Notes under the pieces: model-generated
Databases searched by the model: none
Told to the model about the DNA's origin: nothing
The model's input: only the letters and a program-made list of their open reading frames with translations
Shown here: in pieces, positions 18,496 to 26,617 of the stretch
Position numbering within the stretch: the stretch's first letter is position 1
Layout: every line of letters starts with the position of its first letter
Assembly (NCBI RefSeq): GCF_003702705.1
Contig: NZ_QZMN01000004.1
Span: 1 to 64,000 of the forward strand
Source: Ornithinimicrobium cerasi
GTDB taxonomy: Bacteria > Actinomycetota > Actinomycetes > Actinomycetales > Dermatophilaceae
Length of the DNA stretch: 64,000 nt
Direction of reading: 5' to 3'
Made by a program: the position numbers and the translations under genes

Positions 18496-19080
18496 ATGGC
18501 GACCGCGTTCCGGCGCAAGGGCGGACGGCTCGTCGCGAGCTTCGACGCCGAGGAGATCGCGCTCGTCCGGCACGTCCTCGAGCTCACCCGGGCCTTCGTG
18601 GCGCCCGAGCGGCCGGACACGGGCGACCCGTTCCTGGACCTCATCGCCGGCCTGGGGGAGGAGGTCGACCCGCAGGAGCCGAGCGACCCGGCGCTGGCCA
18701 GGTTGCTGCCGCCCGCCTCCCGGGACGACGCGGACCAGGCGGCGGAGTTCCGCCGCCTCACCGAGCACGGGCTGCGCTCGCGCAAGGCTGCCACCATCAG
18801 CACCGCGGTCGCCGCGCTGGACGCGGCGACGCCTCCCACGCTCGAGCTCGACCCCGACCAGGCCCGCGCGCTGGCGATCGCGCTCACCGACGCCCGGCTG
18901 ATCCTGGGGGAGCGGCTCGGGCTGCGCACCGACGAGGACTCCGAACGGCTGCACGACCAGCTGGACGCCGCGCTGCAGGGCGACCTCGAGCTGGACCCCG
19001 CGACCGCCCAGAAGATGGCCTACTACGACTTCCTCTCCTGGCTCCAGGAGTCGGTCACGGCAGCGATGCTCGGTCAGTAG
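18496..19080 (+). CDS. DUF2017 domain protein
   Basis: 194 residues, predicted mostly helical. Typical parts are FRRKGGRLVASFDAEEIAL near the start, EFRRLTEHGLRSRKAATIST in the middle and AYYDFLSWLQESVTAAM at the end. DUF2017 is an actinobacterial family that follows clpS; the function is unknown, though the pairing suggests a link to proteolysis. ATG at 18496 is 2 bases after the clpS stop, so it is translated from the same mRNA. gltX follows 12 bases later. Confidence 0.9.
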   Translation: MATAFRRKGGRLVASFDAEEIALVRHVLELTRAFVAPERPDTGDPFLDLIAGLGEEVDPQEPSDPALARLLPPASRDDADQAAEFRRLTEHGLRSRKAATISTAVAALDAATPPTLELDPDQARALAIALTDARLILGERLGLRTDEDSERLHDQLDAALQGDLELDPATAQKMAYYDFLSWLQESVTAAMLGQ

Positions 19081-19092
19081 GCTGACCGCATC

Positions 19093-20646
19093 ATGACGAC
19101 TCACCCTGCCGCCGCCTCCGCCACCGAGGACACCGAGGTCACGGGCGCCGACGTGCGCGTCCGCTTCTGCCCCAGCCCGACCGGGACCCCGCACGTGGGC
19201 ATGGCCCGCACCGCCCTGTTCAACTGGGCGTTCGCCCGTCACCACGGCGGCACCTTCGTGTTCCGCATCGAGGACACCGACGCCGCGCGCGACTCCGACG
19301 CCTCCGTCGAGCAGCTGGTGGAGGCGCTGGACTGGCTCGGCCTGGACCACGACGAGGGCCCCGGGGTCGGCGGTCCCTACGGTCCCTACCGGCAGAGCGA
19401 GCGGCACGAGCTGCACGCTGACGTGGCCAGACGGCTCCTGGAGGCCGGCCTCGCCTACGAGTCCTGGTCGACCCCCGAGGAGGTCGAGGCTCGGCACCGG
19501 GCCGCCGGCCGCGACCCCAAGCTGGGCTACGACAACGCCGACCGGGACCTGGGCGAGGAGGAGGTCGCGGCATACCGCGCGCAGGGGCGGGAACCGGTGC
19601 TGCGGCTGCGGATGCCCGACGAGGACCTCACCTTCACCGACCTGGTGCGCGGGGAGGTGACCTTCCGGGCCGGCTCCGTGCCCGACTTCGTCATCGTCCG
19701 GGGCAACGGTCAGCCGCTCTACACCCTGGTCAACCCGGTGGACGACGCGACGATGCGCATCACCCACGTCATCCGGGGCGAGGACCTCCTCTCCTCGACC
19801 CCCAGGCAGATCGCGCTCTACCGCGCCCTGATCGAGATCGGGGTGGCCGAGCGGGTGCCGACGTTCGCGCACCTGCCGCTCGTGCTGGGCGAGGGCAGCA
19901 AGAAGCTGTCGAAGCGGGACCCGCAGTCCGACCTGTTCCTGCACCGCGAGCGCGGGTTCGTCCGGGAGGGGATGATCAACTACCTCGCGCTGCTGGGGTG
20001 GTCGATCGGCCCCGACCGCGACATCTTCGAGCCCGACCAGCTGGTCGAGGCCTTCGACGTGCGGGACGTCAACCCCAACCCGGCGCGCTGGGACCAGAAG
20101 AAGGCGGAGTCGATCAACGGCGACCACCTGCGCCGGCTTCCGTTGGCGGAGTTCACCTCCCGCCTGCTGCCCGTGCTGCGGGAGGCCGGGGTGCTGGGGG
20201 AGCGGTCCGGGATGGGCGAGCTCGCCCGGCTCAAGGACGTGGCCGACCTCATCCATACACGCATCCAGGTGCTCTCCGAGGCGGTCCCGCTGGTCCGGCC
20301 CTTCTACGTGCGGGGCGAGGAGCTGCAGATCGCGGACGACGCCCGGAGCCAGCTCAAGGAGGACAGCGCGGCAGTCCTGGACGCCGCGGTCGCTGCGCTG
20401 GAACCGATCTCGGGTGCCTTCCCGCAGCCGCTCGGCGGCGGGGTGGAGTGGACCTCGGAGCGCATCGAGGAGGCGCTGCGCGTGGCGCTCGTCGAGGGGA
20501 TGGGCCTCAAGCCGCGGCTCGCCTTCGGGCCGGTGCGGACGGCCGTGTCCGGTCAGCGGATCAGCCCGCCCCTGTTCGAGTCGATGGCCATCCTGGGCAA
20601 GCACGAGACCCTCGCCCGGCTGCGCCGGCTCCGCTCCGAGCTCTGA
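19093..20646 (+). CDS. gltX: Glutamyl-tRNA synthetase
   Basis: 517 residues, class I. Signature 1 is HVGM (in place of HIGH) in [17 protein letters not shown]; the KMSKS loop is KKLSKR followed by DPQSD. It charges tRNA-Glu and, where GatCAB is used, also mischarges tRNA-Gln. Both tRNA-Gln and tRNA-Glu genes lie immediately downstream. The first about 20 residues before [11 protein letters not shown] are an extra tail. TAGGCT lies 9 bases before the ATG, so besides read-through from DUF2017 an internal leaderless-type start is possible. Confidence 0.96.
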   Translation: MTTHPAAASATEDTEVTGADVRVRFCPSPTGTPHVGMARTALFNWAFARHHGGTFVFRIEDTDAARDSDASVEQLVEALDWLGLDHDEGPGVGGPYGPYRQSERHELHADVARRLLEAGLAYESWSTPEEVEARHRAAGRDPKLGYDNADRDLGEEEVAAYRAQGREPVLRLRMPDEDLTFTDLVRGEVTFRAGSVPDFVIVRGNGQPLYTLVNPVDDATMRITHVIRGEDLLSSTPRQIALYRALIEIGVAERVPTFAHLPLVLGEGSKKLSKRDPQSDLFLHRERGFVREGMINYLALLGWSIGPDRDIFEPDQLVEAFDVRDVNPNPARWDQKKAESINGDHLRRLPLAEFTSRLLPVLREAGVLGERSGMGELARLKDVADLIHTRIQVLSEAVPLVRPFYVRGEELQIADDARSQLKEDSAAVLDAAVAALEPISGAFPQPLGGGVEWTSERIEEALRVALVEGMGLKPRLAFGPVRTAVSGQRISPPLFESMAILGKHETLARLRRLRSEL

Positions 20647-20662
20647 GCCGGCTCGAGCCGGC
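20647..20662. terminator. Palindrome after gltX
   Basis: GCCGGCTCGAGCCGGC is a perfect 16-base palindrome (6-bp stem with a TCGA loop) right after the gltX stop at 20646. It may be a weak terminator; no T-run. Confidence 0.4.
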
Positions 20663-20695
20663 CCGCCCGGCCGGGCATCCGAGCGTCCTCCGGAT

Positions 20696-20724
20696 TTGGG
20701 TCCGGGGCAGGGGGGCGGTAAGGT
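20696..20724 (+). promoter_or_regulatory. Promoter of tRNA-Gln
   Basis: TTGGGT (20696-20701) and TAAGGT (20719-20724) are spaced 17 bases, a good housekeeping-sigma match. The tRNA begins 57 bases further on. Confidence 0.65.
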
Positions 20725-20781
20725 AACTCCTCGGTTCGCCGCTCGGAATTCCACCCTGGAAGAACGGTCGGAGATACCCCT

Positions 20782-20853
20782 TGGGGTATGGTGTAATTGG
20801 CAGCACGACTGATTCTGGTTCAGTTAGTCTAGGTTCGAGTCCTGGTACCCCAG
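20782..20853 (+). tRNA. tRNA-Gln (anticodon CTG)
   Basis: Acceptor TGGGGTA (20782-20788) pairs with TACCCCA (20846-20852), discriminator G. The D arm is GTG...CAC, the anticodon stem ACTGA/TCAGT, loop TTCTGGT with anticodon CTG at 20815-20817, and the T loop TTCGAGT. The 3' CCA is not encoded. Confidence 0.93.
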
Positions 20854-20900
20854 CGCGATGATCGGCTCCGGCCGATTTCGCGGAGATCCGCCCGATCGGG

Positions 20901-20906
20901 TAAAGT
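20901..20906 (+). promoter_or_regulatory. -10 box of tRNA-Glu
   Basis: TAAAGT, 31 bases before the tRNA. A weak -35 (TTTCGC at 20876-20881) is 19 bases upstream. Confidence 0.45.
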
Positions 20907-20937
20907 CTCCCCTCGGCGCAGACGCGCCGCAGCGCAC

Positions 20938-21010
20938 GGCCCCGTTGTGTAGTGGCCTAGCACGCCGCCCTCTCAAGGCGGTAGCGCGGGTTCGAATCCC
21001 GTCGGGGCTA
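20938..21010 (+). tRNA. tRNA-Glu (anticodon CTC)
   Basis: Acceptor GGCCCCG (20938-20944) pairs with CGGGGCT (21003-21009), including a terminal G-U pair; discriminator A. The anticodon stem is CCGCC/GGCGG with loop CTCTCAA and anticodon CTC at 20972-20974; the T arm has the TTCGAAT loop. CCA is not encoded. A strong terminator follows in 11 bases. Confidence 0.93.
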
Positions 21011-21020
21011 CGTCGTGCAG

Positions 21021-21052
21021 AAGGCCCCCGCCGCACCCGGCGGGGGCCTTTT
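21021..21052 (+). terminator. Intrinsic terminator of the tRNA unit
   Basis: AAGGCCCCCGCC (21021-21032) pairs exactly with GGCGGGGGCCTT (21039-21050), with a short loop and a TTTT run. This is the clearest rho-independent terminator in the window. Confidence 0.9.
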
Positions 21053-21165
21053 CCGTGCCCGGAGTCGCTGTGGCGCATCGACATCCACCGGCCTGCGGGC
21101 TAGCGTGATCCTCGAGCACCGCCGGGCAGCCGCCCGGTCGTGCGGTCGAGGACAGGAGCAGCGCG

Positions 21166-21930
21166 ATGAACAAGGCGGACCTCATCGAGGCCCTTGCGCC
21201 CAAGGTCGGAGGGAGGGCGGTGGCGACCCAGGCGGTGGAGTCGCTCGTCGACCTGGTGCTCCGCGAGGTCGCGTCCGGGGGCAGTGTCGTGGTCACCGGT
21301 TTCGGGACCTTCGAGAAGACCGACCGGGCCCCCCGCACCGGTCGGAACCCGCGCACGGGCGAGGCCGTCCCGATCGGTGCGACGAGCCTGCCGCGGTTCC
21401 GTCCGGCCGCGTACTTCAAGGACGTCGTCGGGGACCCCGCCCGCCTGCCCAAGGACGGCCTGGCCGGGGTCCGCGTCGGGAGCGACGGCACCGCGCCCCC
21501 GCGGGAGGGGGTCCCGCCGACGGTGCGCCGGGGGTCCCAGCCGACCGCCGGGACCTCGGGGCACGCCCGCTCCGCCGGGTCGGGCGACGCGCCGGCGCGC
21601 CGGAGCCCCGCAGCCACGACCGGCACGCCGAGCACGGTCCGCGCGACGGCCCCGGTGGAGCCGGCCCCGGAGGCGCCGGAGGACGAGACCAGCCCCCGCA
21701 GCTCCGGGCTGGTCGCCGGTGGCGAGGAGATCACGCGCGGCATGATCAACGCCAAGAAGGCGCAGCTGGCACGGGTCAAGAGCGACGAGGTCGCCCGCTC
21801 CGCCGCGAAGAAGGAACGGAAGAAGTCGAAGGACGGCCAGAAGGACAAGGCCAAGGACGCGGAGAAGAGCAAGGAGAAGAGCAAGGAGAAGGGGAAGGGC
21901 AAGAGCAGGTCGAAGGGCCGGAAGGCCTGA
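21166..21930 (+). CDS. HU-type nucleoid protein with long basic tail
   Basis: 254 residues. Residues 1-90 are a standard HU/IHF fold (MNKADLIEALAPKVGG, VTGFGTFEKTDRAPRTGRNP, RFRPAAYFKDVV). A Pro/Ala/Thr-rich linker follows, then a tail rich in KSK and KEK units, a histone H1-like extension as in mycobacterial HupB and Streptomyces HupS. It compacts DNA. A candidate promoter TCGACA-N17-TAGCGT lies at 21078-21106, and a 6-bp hairpin lies in the leader. The linker is unusually long compared with plain HU (90 residues). Confidence 0.93.
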   Translation: MNKADLIEALAPKVGGRAVATQAVESLVDLVLREVASGGSVVVTGFGTFEKTDRAPRTGRNPRTGEAVPIGATSLPRFRPAAYFKDVVGDPARLPKDGLAGVRVGSDGTAPPREGVPPTVRRGSQPTAGTSGHARSAGSGDAPARRSPAATTGTPSTVRATAPVEPAPEAPEDETSPRSSGLVAGGEEITRGMINAKKAQLARVKSDEVARSAAKKERKKSKDGQKDKAKDAEKSKEKSKEKGKGKSRSKGRKA

Positions 21931-21933
21931 GCC

Positions 21934-22638
21934 TCACGGCACCGGCGCGAGGAGCAGGACGCCGCCGCCCAGGGCCGCCACGCAGGTCAGCCAGAACAGC
22001 GCGATCCACACCCCGGCGGGCAGGCCGGTGAGGCCGGCCAGCTGGTCGGCGTCGCTCGTCCGGTCGCGGCGCCCGCGGCGTGCGCGCTGCATCTCCATCA
22101 CCGACCGCGGGGTGGCGAGCAGGAGCACCCACACCACGAGGTATGCCGTGCCCGTCACCACGGGTCCGGGGGCGGACCACGACAGGCCGGCGACCACGGA
22201 CCCGGTGAGCAGGACGACCCACAGGCCGTAGAGGTTGCGGACGAGGGCCAGGAGGACCGCGCAGGTGAGCACGAGCGACCAGAGCAGGCCCGCGGCATAC
22301 CCCGCACCGAGCAGGAGCGCACCGAGCACCCCCACGGCGGCGGGCGCGGGGTAGCCCGCGAGCAGCGTCGCGACCATCCCGGGACCGCGGGGACGGCCGT
22401 GCGAGACCGTGAGACCGGACGTGTCGGAGTGCAGGCGGACCCCACGCACCCGCCTCCCGACGAGCCGCGCCACGAGGGCGTGACCGACCTCGTGGAGGAG
22501 GGTGACGAGGTGGCGCACGACCCGGTAGCCCGCCGGGCTCCAGGTGAGAGCCAGCGCGAGCAGGCCCAGGGCCAGCGAGGCCTCCCAGGACAGCGGCGGC
22601 TGGGTCGTCGTCACCCGGCCCCAGATGTCGCTCAGCAC
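21934..22638 (-). CDS. M50-type membrane metalloprotease
   Basis: About 234 residues from the GTG at 22638; an earlier GTG at 22731 would overlap the VOC gene and has no better ribosome site, so the start is uncertain. The zinc motif is HEVGHA near residue 48, inside a first hydrophobic region. Several transmembrane segments follow (ALLLGAGYAAGLLWSLVL, YLVVWVLLLATP and the C-terminal helix). It looks like the short M50B-like peptidases of actinobacteria. The second metal motif (usually NPDG-like) is not evident, so activity is uncertain. It converges on the HU gene with 3 bases between. Confidence 0.75.
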   Translation of the reverse strand: MLSDIWGRVTTTQPPLSWEASLALGLLALALTWSPAGYRVVRHLVTLLHEVGHALVARLVGRRVRGVRLHSDTSGLTVSHGRPRGPGMVATLLAGYPAPAAVGVLGALLLGAGYAAGLLWSLVLTCAVLLALVRNLYGLWVVLLTGSVVAGLSWSAPGPVVTGTAYLVVWVLLLATPRSVMEMQRARRGRRDRTSDADQLAGLTGLPAGVWIALFWLTCVAALGGGVLLLAPVP

Positions 22639-22724
22639 GGGGGGAGCCTGCCAGACGTGCCTGGGCCCACGCTGTCGGTGTCCGGTGCCATCCTGGGAGG
22701 ACGACGAGGAGAGAGGACCCCGCG

Positions 22725-23119
22725 ATGTCACGTGTCGTGCACTTCGAGATCCATGCCGAGGACGTCGGGAGGGCCGTCGCGTTCTACGGCGACGTGTTCG
22801 GCTGGACGTTCGAGGACTGGAGCGAGTTCGCCGGGATGCCTACCAGGGCGCGATCACCGGGGAGGAGGGGGAGGCGGGCATCAACGGGGCCGTGATGCAG
22901 CGCCAGGGGCCCAACCCCGCGCCGGGCGGCGCGGTCGCCGGCGCCGTCCTCACGGTCGGCGTCGAGGACCTGGACGCGGTGGCGGCGGCGGTGGAACGCG
23001 CAGGCGGGGCCGTGGCCATGCCCAAGCACGCCCTGCCCGGGATGGCCTGGCAGGCCTACTTCCTGGACACCGAGAACAACGTCTTCGGTGTGCACCAGCC
23101 TGACCCCGAGGCCGCCTGA
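22725..23119 (+). pseudogene. VOC-family protein gene with a frameshift
   Basis: The first part (22725-22838) reads MSRVVHFEIHAEDVGRAVAF and on to FAGM; the rest continues in another frame from 22841 (YQGAITGEEGEAGINGAVM, then LPGMAWQAYFLDTENNVFGVHQ). Together they make an ordinary about 132-residue VOC protein. One base, probably a C in the CCTACC at 22839-22844, is missing. It could be a real disrupting mutation or a sequencing error in a C-run. A GAGAGAGG ribosome site precedes the ATG. No fusion to its neighbours is expected. Confidence 0.8.
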
Positions 23120-23167
23120 GGGCGAGGCGCTCGACAAGGGGGACCGGTCCTGTCCGCGGGTCCCCCC

Positions 23168-23173
23168 TAGGTT
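23168..23173 (+). promoter_or_regulatory. -10 box TAGGTT of the YcaQ-like gene (leaderless type)
   Basis: TAGGTT is followed by six bases and the ATG at 23180. No Shine-Dalgarno. Confidence 0.5.
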
Positions 23174-23179
23174 GGACGC

Positions 23180-24316
23180 ATGAGCCCGCCGCACCGCCTC
23201 TCCCGTCGAGACGCGCGGCGGGTCGCCGTCCGCGCCCAGCTGCTGGCCCGGGACCGCCCGGTCGACGTCGTGGAGACCGTGCGGGACCTCGGGCACCTGC
23301 AGCTGGACTGGGTGCGGGCCGTGGCACCGGCACACCACCTCGTCCTGTGGTCCCGCATCGGCAGCGTCTACGACCCGGGTGACCTCGACCGCCTGCTGGG
23401 CGAGCGCGTGCTGGTCGAGCTGCTCGGTCATGTCCGCCCGGCGGAGGACCTCGTGCTTTACCGCGCCGAGATGGCGGCCTGGCCGGCACCGGCACCTGGC
23501 CGGGACGAGGTCCGGCCCTACCAGCGCGCCAACGCCGGCTGGGTGGGCGCGAACGACCGCGCGCGCCGCGACATCCTGGCCCACCTGCGCAGCGAGGGCC
23601 CCTCCCTGACCGGTGAGCTGCCGGACTCCGTCGACGTGCCCTGGACCTCGAGCGGCTGGACCAACGACAAGAACGTCCAGCGGCTGCTCGACTTCATGGT
23701 GGCCCGGGGGGAGGTCGCCGTCTCCCGGCGTGAGCGGGGCCAGCGGGTCTGGGACCTCGCGGACCGGGTGTACCCGGCCGGACCCACCCTCCCGCTCGCG
23801 GAGGCCCGTGCTGAGCAGGACCGTCGCCGGCTGGCTGCGCTCGGCCTCCTGCGCCCCCGGGGCCCGGAGTGCCCCACCGAGTCCCTGGACGCCGGGGACG
23901 CGGGGGAGGAGGTGGTCGTGGACGGGCTGCGGAACACCTGGCGGGTCCATCCGCCGCTGCTCGACGACCGGTCCTTCGCCGGACGCGCGGCGCTGCTCGG
24001 CCCGATCGACAGGCTGGTGTTCGACCGCACCCGGATGGGTGAGATCTTCGGCTTCGACTACGTGCTGGAGATGTACAAGCCCCGGGCGACGCGGAGGTGG
24101 GGTTACTACGCCCTCCCCGTCCTGGACGGCGACGAGCTGGTGGGCAAGCTCGACGCGGCGGCCGACCGGCGGGCCGGCGAGCTGCGCGTCGACGCCCTGC
24201 ACGAGGACGGCGCCTGGAGCTCGGCCCGACGGGACCGCGTCGTCGCCGAGATCGAGGACCTGGCGCGGTGGCTCGGACTGCAGCCACGGCTGCCCGCGCA
24301 CCTGGGGGGAGAGTGA
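23180..24316 (+). CDS. YcaQ/AlkZ-like DNA glycosylase (HTH_42 family)
   Basis: 378 residues with repeated winged-helix character. LGHLQLDWVRAVAPAHHLVLWSRIG near residues 38-60 holds the QLD motif, at the place of the catalytic Gln-x-Asp of the AlkZ/AlkX glycosylases that unhook interstrand crosslinks. Further landmarks are SGWTNDKNVQRLLDFMV, a GPIDRLVFDRTR segment, FGFDYVLEMYKP and WGYYALPVL. It probably removes bulky or crosslinking base lesions; the substrate is inferred from family. Its stop overlaps the GNAT start (GTGA). Confidence 0.85.
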   Translation: MSPPHRLSRRDARRVAVRAQLLARDRPVDVVETVRDLGHLQLDWVRAVAPAHHLVLWSRIGSVYDPGDLDRLLGERVLVELLGHVRPAEDLVLYRAEMAAWPAPAPGRDEVRPYQRANAGWVGANDRARRDILAHLRSEGPSLTGELPDSVDVPWTSSGWTNDKNVQRLLDFMVARGEVAVSRRERGQRVWDLADRVYPAGPTLPLAEARAEQDRRRLAALGLLRPRGPECPTESLDAGDAGEEVVVDGLRNTWRVHPPLLDDRSFAGRAALLGPIDRLVFDRTRMGEIFGFDYVLEMYKPRATRRWGYYALPVLDGDELVGKLDAAADRRAGELRVDALHEDGAWSSARRDRVVAEIEDLARWLGLQPRLPAHLGGE

Positions 24317-24909
24317 CGGCCGGGCTGCGGGTCGTCCCCGCCAACGAGGCGCCCTGGGAGGACCTCGCCGCCGTCCTCGGCACCCGTGGCCCGGCGAGCC
24401 GGTGCTTCTGCCAGCGCTACAAGCTGGCCCGGGGGGAGTCCTTCGCCGCCGTCCCGGCCGAGGAGCGTGCCTGGCGGCTGCGGGTGCAGACCGGCTGCGG
24501 GGACCCCGGCTCGGCAACCACGAGCGGGCTCGTCGCTTACCTCGACGGGGAACCGGTGGGGTGGTGCGCGGTGGAGCCGCGCGCGGCATACCAGGGCCTG
24601 GTGCGGGTCTTCACGGTGCCCTGGAAGGACCGGGACGAGGACCGGGAGGACGAGACGGTGTGGGCGGTGACCTGTCTCTTCGTGCGCGCCGGGCGGCGCC
24701 GGAGCGGCATCAGCCGGGCGCTGGCCAGGGCGGCCGTCACCCATGCGCGAGAGCGGGGGGCTCGTGCGCTGGAGGCCTACCCGATGCTCACCACGGCGGC
24801 CGTCGAGGAGGAGCTGCACGTGGGCACGGTGGGGACGTTCGCCGCAGCCGGGATGACCCAGGTCTCGGCACCGACGCCGCGCCGGGTGGTGATGCGCGTC
24901 GAGCTCTGA
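24313..24909 (+). CDS. GNAT-family N-acetyltransferase
   Basis: 198 residues from GTG at 24313, a 4-base overlap with the YcaQ-like stop. The GNAT core has a Cys-rich start (SRCFCQRYK), LVAYLDGEPVGWCAVEPR, VWAVTCLFVRAGRRRSGISRAL (acetyl-CoA pyrophosphate loop variant RRRSGI) and EAYPM. The CFCQ pattern is typical of a subset found in actinobacteria. Substrate unknown. It is translationally coupled to the glycosylase. Confidence 0.85.
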   Translation: MTAGLRVVPANEAPWEDLAAVLGTRGPASRCFCQRYKLARGESFAAVPAEERAWRLRVQTGCGDPGSATTSGLVAYLDGEPVGWCAVEPRAAYQGLVRVFTVPWKDRDEDREDETVWAVTCLFVRAGRRRSGISRALARAAVTHARERGARALEAYPMLTTAAVEEELHVGTVGTFAAAGMTQVSAPTPRRVVMRVEL

Positions 24910-24910
24910 C

Positions 24911-24988
24911 CAGGTCAGCGGATCGCCTCCCCCTGGCAGGTCAGCGGATCGCCTCCCCCTGGCAGGTCAGCGGATCGCCTCCCCCTCG
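24911..24988 (+). repeat. 26-bp direct repeat in three tandem copies
   Basis: Three head-to-tail copies (24911-24936, 24937-24962, 24963-24988), each starting CAGGTCAGCGGATCGCCTCC; the third differs in the second-to-last base. The third copy includes the stop codon and last codons (GEGEAIR) of the minus-strand gene at 24967-25200, so this gene end has been triplicated. Confidence 0.95.
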
Positions 24989-25200
24989 CCGATGCCGACG
25001 ATCCACAGCCTGGTGAGGTGGGCGCCGGGGGCCTCGGGGTCCTCCGGCGTGACGTCCACGGAGACGCGCTGGCCCGGCCGGAGGTGACGCAGACCGCTGG
25101 CGGCGAAGACCACTGGGTCGAACGGCAGCAGCCGCCCGGTGTCGAGCAGGACGCTGCCGGCGCCGGTCCCGAGGTCGAAGGTGTGCACGCTGGCCTGCAT
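24967..25200 (-). CDS. Small cold-shock-domain-like protein
   Basis: 77 residues. VHTFDLGTGAGSVLLDTGRL then LPFDPVVFAASGLRHLRPGQ resembles a divergent cold-shock (OB) fold, in which FDxxxGxGxVxxDxG and LRxGQRV are the shared beta strands. The aromatic RNP motifs of true Csp proteins are largely missing, so nucleic-acid binding is doubtful. It is 6 bases downstream of cofC and likely co-transcribed. Its stop codon is within a triplicated 26-bp unit. Confidence 0.7.
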   Translation of the reverse strand: MQASVHTFDLGTGAGSVLLDTGRLLPFDPVVFAASGLRHLRPGQRVSVDVTPEDPEAPGAHLTRLWIVGIGEGEAIR

Positions 25201-25206
25201 GGCACC

Positions 25207-25827
25207 TCACTCTAGGCGCGCGAGGGCGGCCCTGGTGTGCTTCCCGACCCCGAGGCTCAGCGCCTCCCCGAGGTCGGCCCAGGTGTCCACGTCGCGCCGT
25301 AGCCGGGGCAGGTCGAGAGCCAGGAGCGTCGCGGCGCGGGCGTGCCGGGCCGCGGAGCCGGGACCGAAGCGGGGGACCGGCCGGCCGCGGGTGGAGGTCA
25401 GCAGGACGGTGCCGGTCCCCTGCGCGTCGGGGACCACCGCCCCGGGGTATGCCGAACAGGTCGCGAGCGCGGCGCGCAGCGAGGCGGCGTCGAGCGCGGG
25501 CAGGTCGCCCAGGAGGACGGCGCACCAGGGTCCGGCGAGCGTCGCGAGACCCGCGGCGACGGCGTCGTCGAGGCCGGTTCCGGGGTCCGGGACGACCGTG
25601 GCCCCCAGGGTGAGCGCCGCCCGCCGCGCGTCCGCGTCGGAGGTGACGACGGTGACCTGCGCGGCCGGCACGGCACGGCATACCGCGTCGAGGGTGTCGC
25701 GGGCCACGGCCCGCGCGAGGTCGGGGCGTGAGAGGGGCGGAGGAGGGTCGAGGCGGGTCTTGGCCACGACGGCACGCTTGACGGGCACGACGACGTGCCA
25801 GGGGGTCGGCTCCGGCGCGCTGGTCAC
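25207..25827 (-). CDS. cofC: 2-phospho-L-lactate guanylyltransferase (F420 biosynthesis)
   Basis: 206 residues from GTG at 25827. The CofC/FbiD nucleotidyltransferase pattern shows: HVVVPVKRAVVAKTRL (a PVK..AKTRL GTP loop), LDDAVAAGL, AVLLGDLPALD (metal-binding Asp) and the C-terminal VDTWADLGEAL. It activates phospholactate or phosphoenolpyruvate with GTP for coenzyme F420. Other F420 genes are not in the window. An upstream extension of the frame is possible but overlaps the acyltransferase region. Confidence 0.9.
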   Translation of the reverse strand: MTSAPEPTPWHVVVPVKRAVVAKTRLDPPPPLSRPDLARAVARDTLDAVCRAVPAAQVTVVTSDADARRAALTLGATVVPDPGTGLDDAVAAGLATLAGPWCAVLLGDLPALDAASLRAALATCSAYPGAVVPDAQGTGTVLLTSTRGRPVPRFGPGSAARHARAATLLALDLPRLRRDVDTWADLGEALSLGVGKHTRAALARLE

Positions 25828-25864
25828 CGGGGCATCCTCCCGGCCGGGGCGGGGCAGTGCAAAG

Positions 25865-26617
25865 ATGACGACCGTGAAGCGCCGTCCCATCCGCCAGCGG
25901 GTGCCCTGGTCCTACCGTGCGGTGATCGGCACCCTCCGACCCGTCCTCATGGGGATCACCCGCCGGGACTGGTCGGGCGGGGAGCACATCCCCGCCTCGG
26001 GTGCCTTCATCGTGGCGAGCAACCACTACTCCGAGGTCGACCCGCTCATGCTCGCGCACTTCCTCGTCGACCACGGGCGCCCGCCGTTCTTCCTGGCGAA
26101 GTCCTCGCTGTTCGCCGTCCCGGTGCTCGGTGCCGCGCTGCGCAGCCTGGAGCACGTCCCGGTCCACCGGGCGACGTCGCGGGCGACCGACGCGCTCGCC
26201 GCGGCCCGGGCGGCGCTGGCCGAGGGCAAGTGCATCGCGATCATGCCTGAGGGGACGTTGACCCGTGACCCCGACCTGTGGCCCATGAAGGCCAGGCCCG
26301 GGGTCGGGCGGCTGGCGCTGACGAGCGGCGCGCCGGTCGTCCCGGTCGGTCAGTGGGGGGCCCAGGAGGTGCTGGCGCGCTACGCCCGCCGACCCGGGAA
26401 CCTGCTGCGGCGTCCGATCCAGAAGGTGAGGGCCGGCCCGCCTGTCGACCTGTCCGACCTGATGGCGCGCAAGGACGACCCACGGGCGCACGCCGAGGCG
26501 ACGGCCCGGGTGATGGCCGCGGTCACCGGGCTGGTGGCCGAGCTGCGGGGCGAGACGCCGCCGGAGACGCCGTACGAGATGAAGGCCGGGGAGCGGCACC
26601 GGAGGACGAGCTCGTGA
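25865..26617 (+). CDS. plsC: 1-acyl-sn-glycerol-3-phosphate acyltransferase
   Basis: 250 residues. The acyltransferase block I NHYSEVDP (H-x4-D) is near residue 56; block III PEGTLTRD and block IV VVPVGQWG follow. It makes phosphatidic acid from lysophosphatidate and acyl-CoA or acyl-ACP at the membrane. The ATG at 25865 is chosen over upstream options that would overlap cofC. It is coupled to gpsA by a 4-base GTGA overlap, which pairs two steps of glycerolipid synthesis. Confidence 0.9.
   Translation: MTTVKRRPIRQRVPWSYRAVIGTLRPVLMGITRRDWSGGEHIPASGAFIVASNHYSEVDPLMLAHFLVDHGRPPFFLAKSSLFAVPVLGAALRSLEHVPVHRATSRATDALAAARAALAEGKCIAIMPEGTLTRDPDLWPMKARPGVGRLALTSGAPVVPVGQWGAQEVLARYARRPGNLLRRPIQKVRAGPPVDLSDLMARKDDPRAHAEATARVMAAVTGLVAELRGETPPETPYEMKAGERHRRTSS

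Noticed and set aside
18343-20754. Long minus-strand open frame opposite clpS and gltX
   Set aside because: Shadow frame; gltX and DUF2017 on the plus strand explain the composition.
24911-24988. Possible CRISPR-like array
   Set aside because: The units are directly adjacent without spacers and no cas gene is near.
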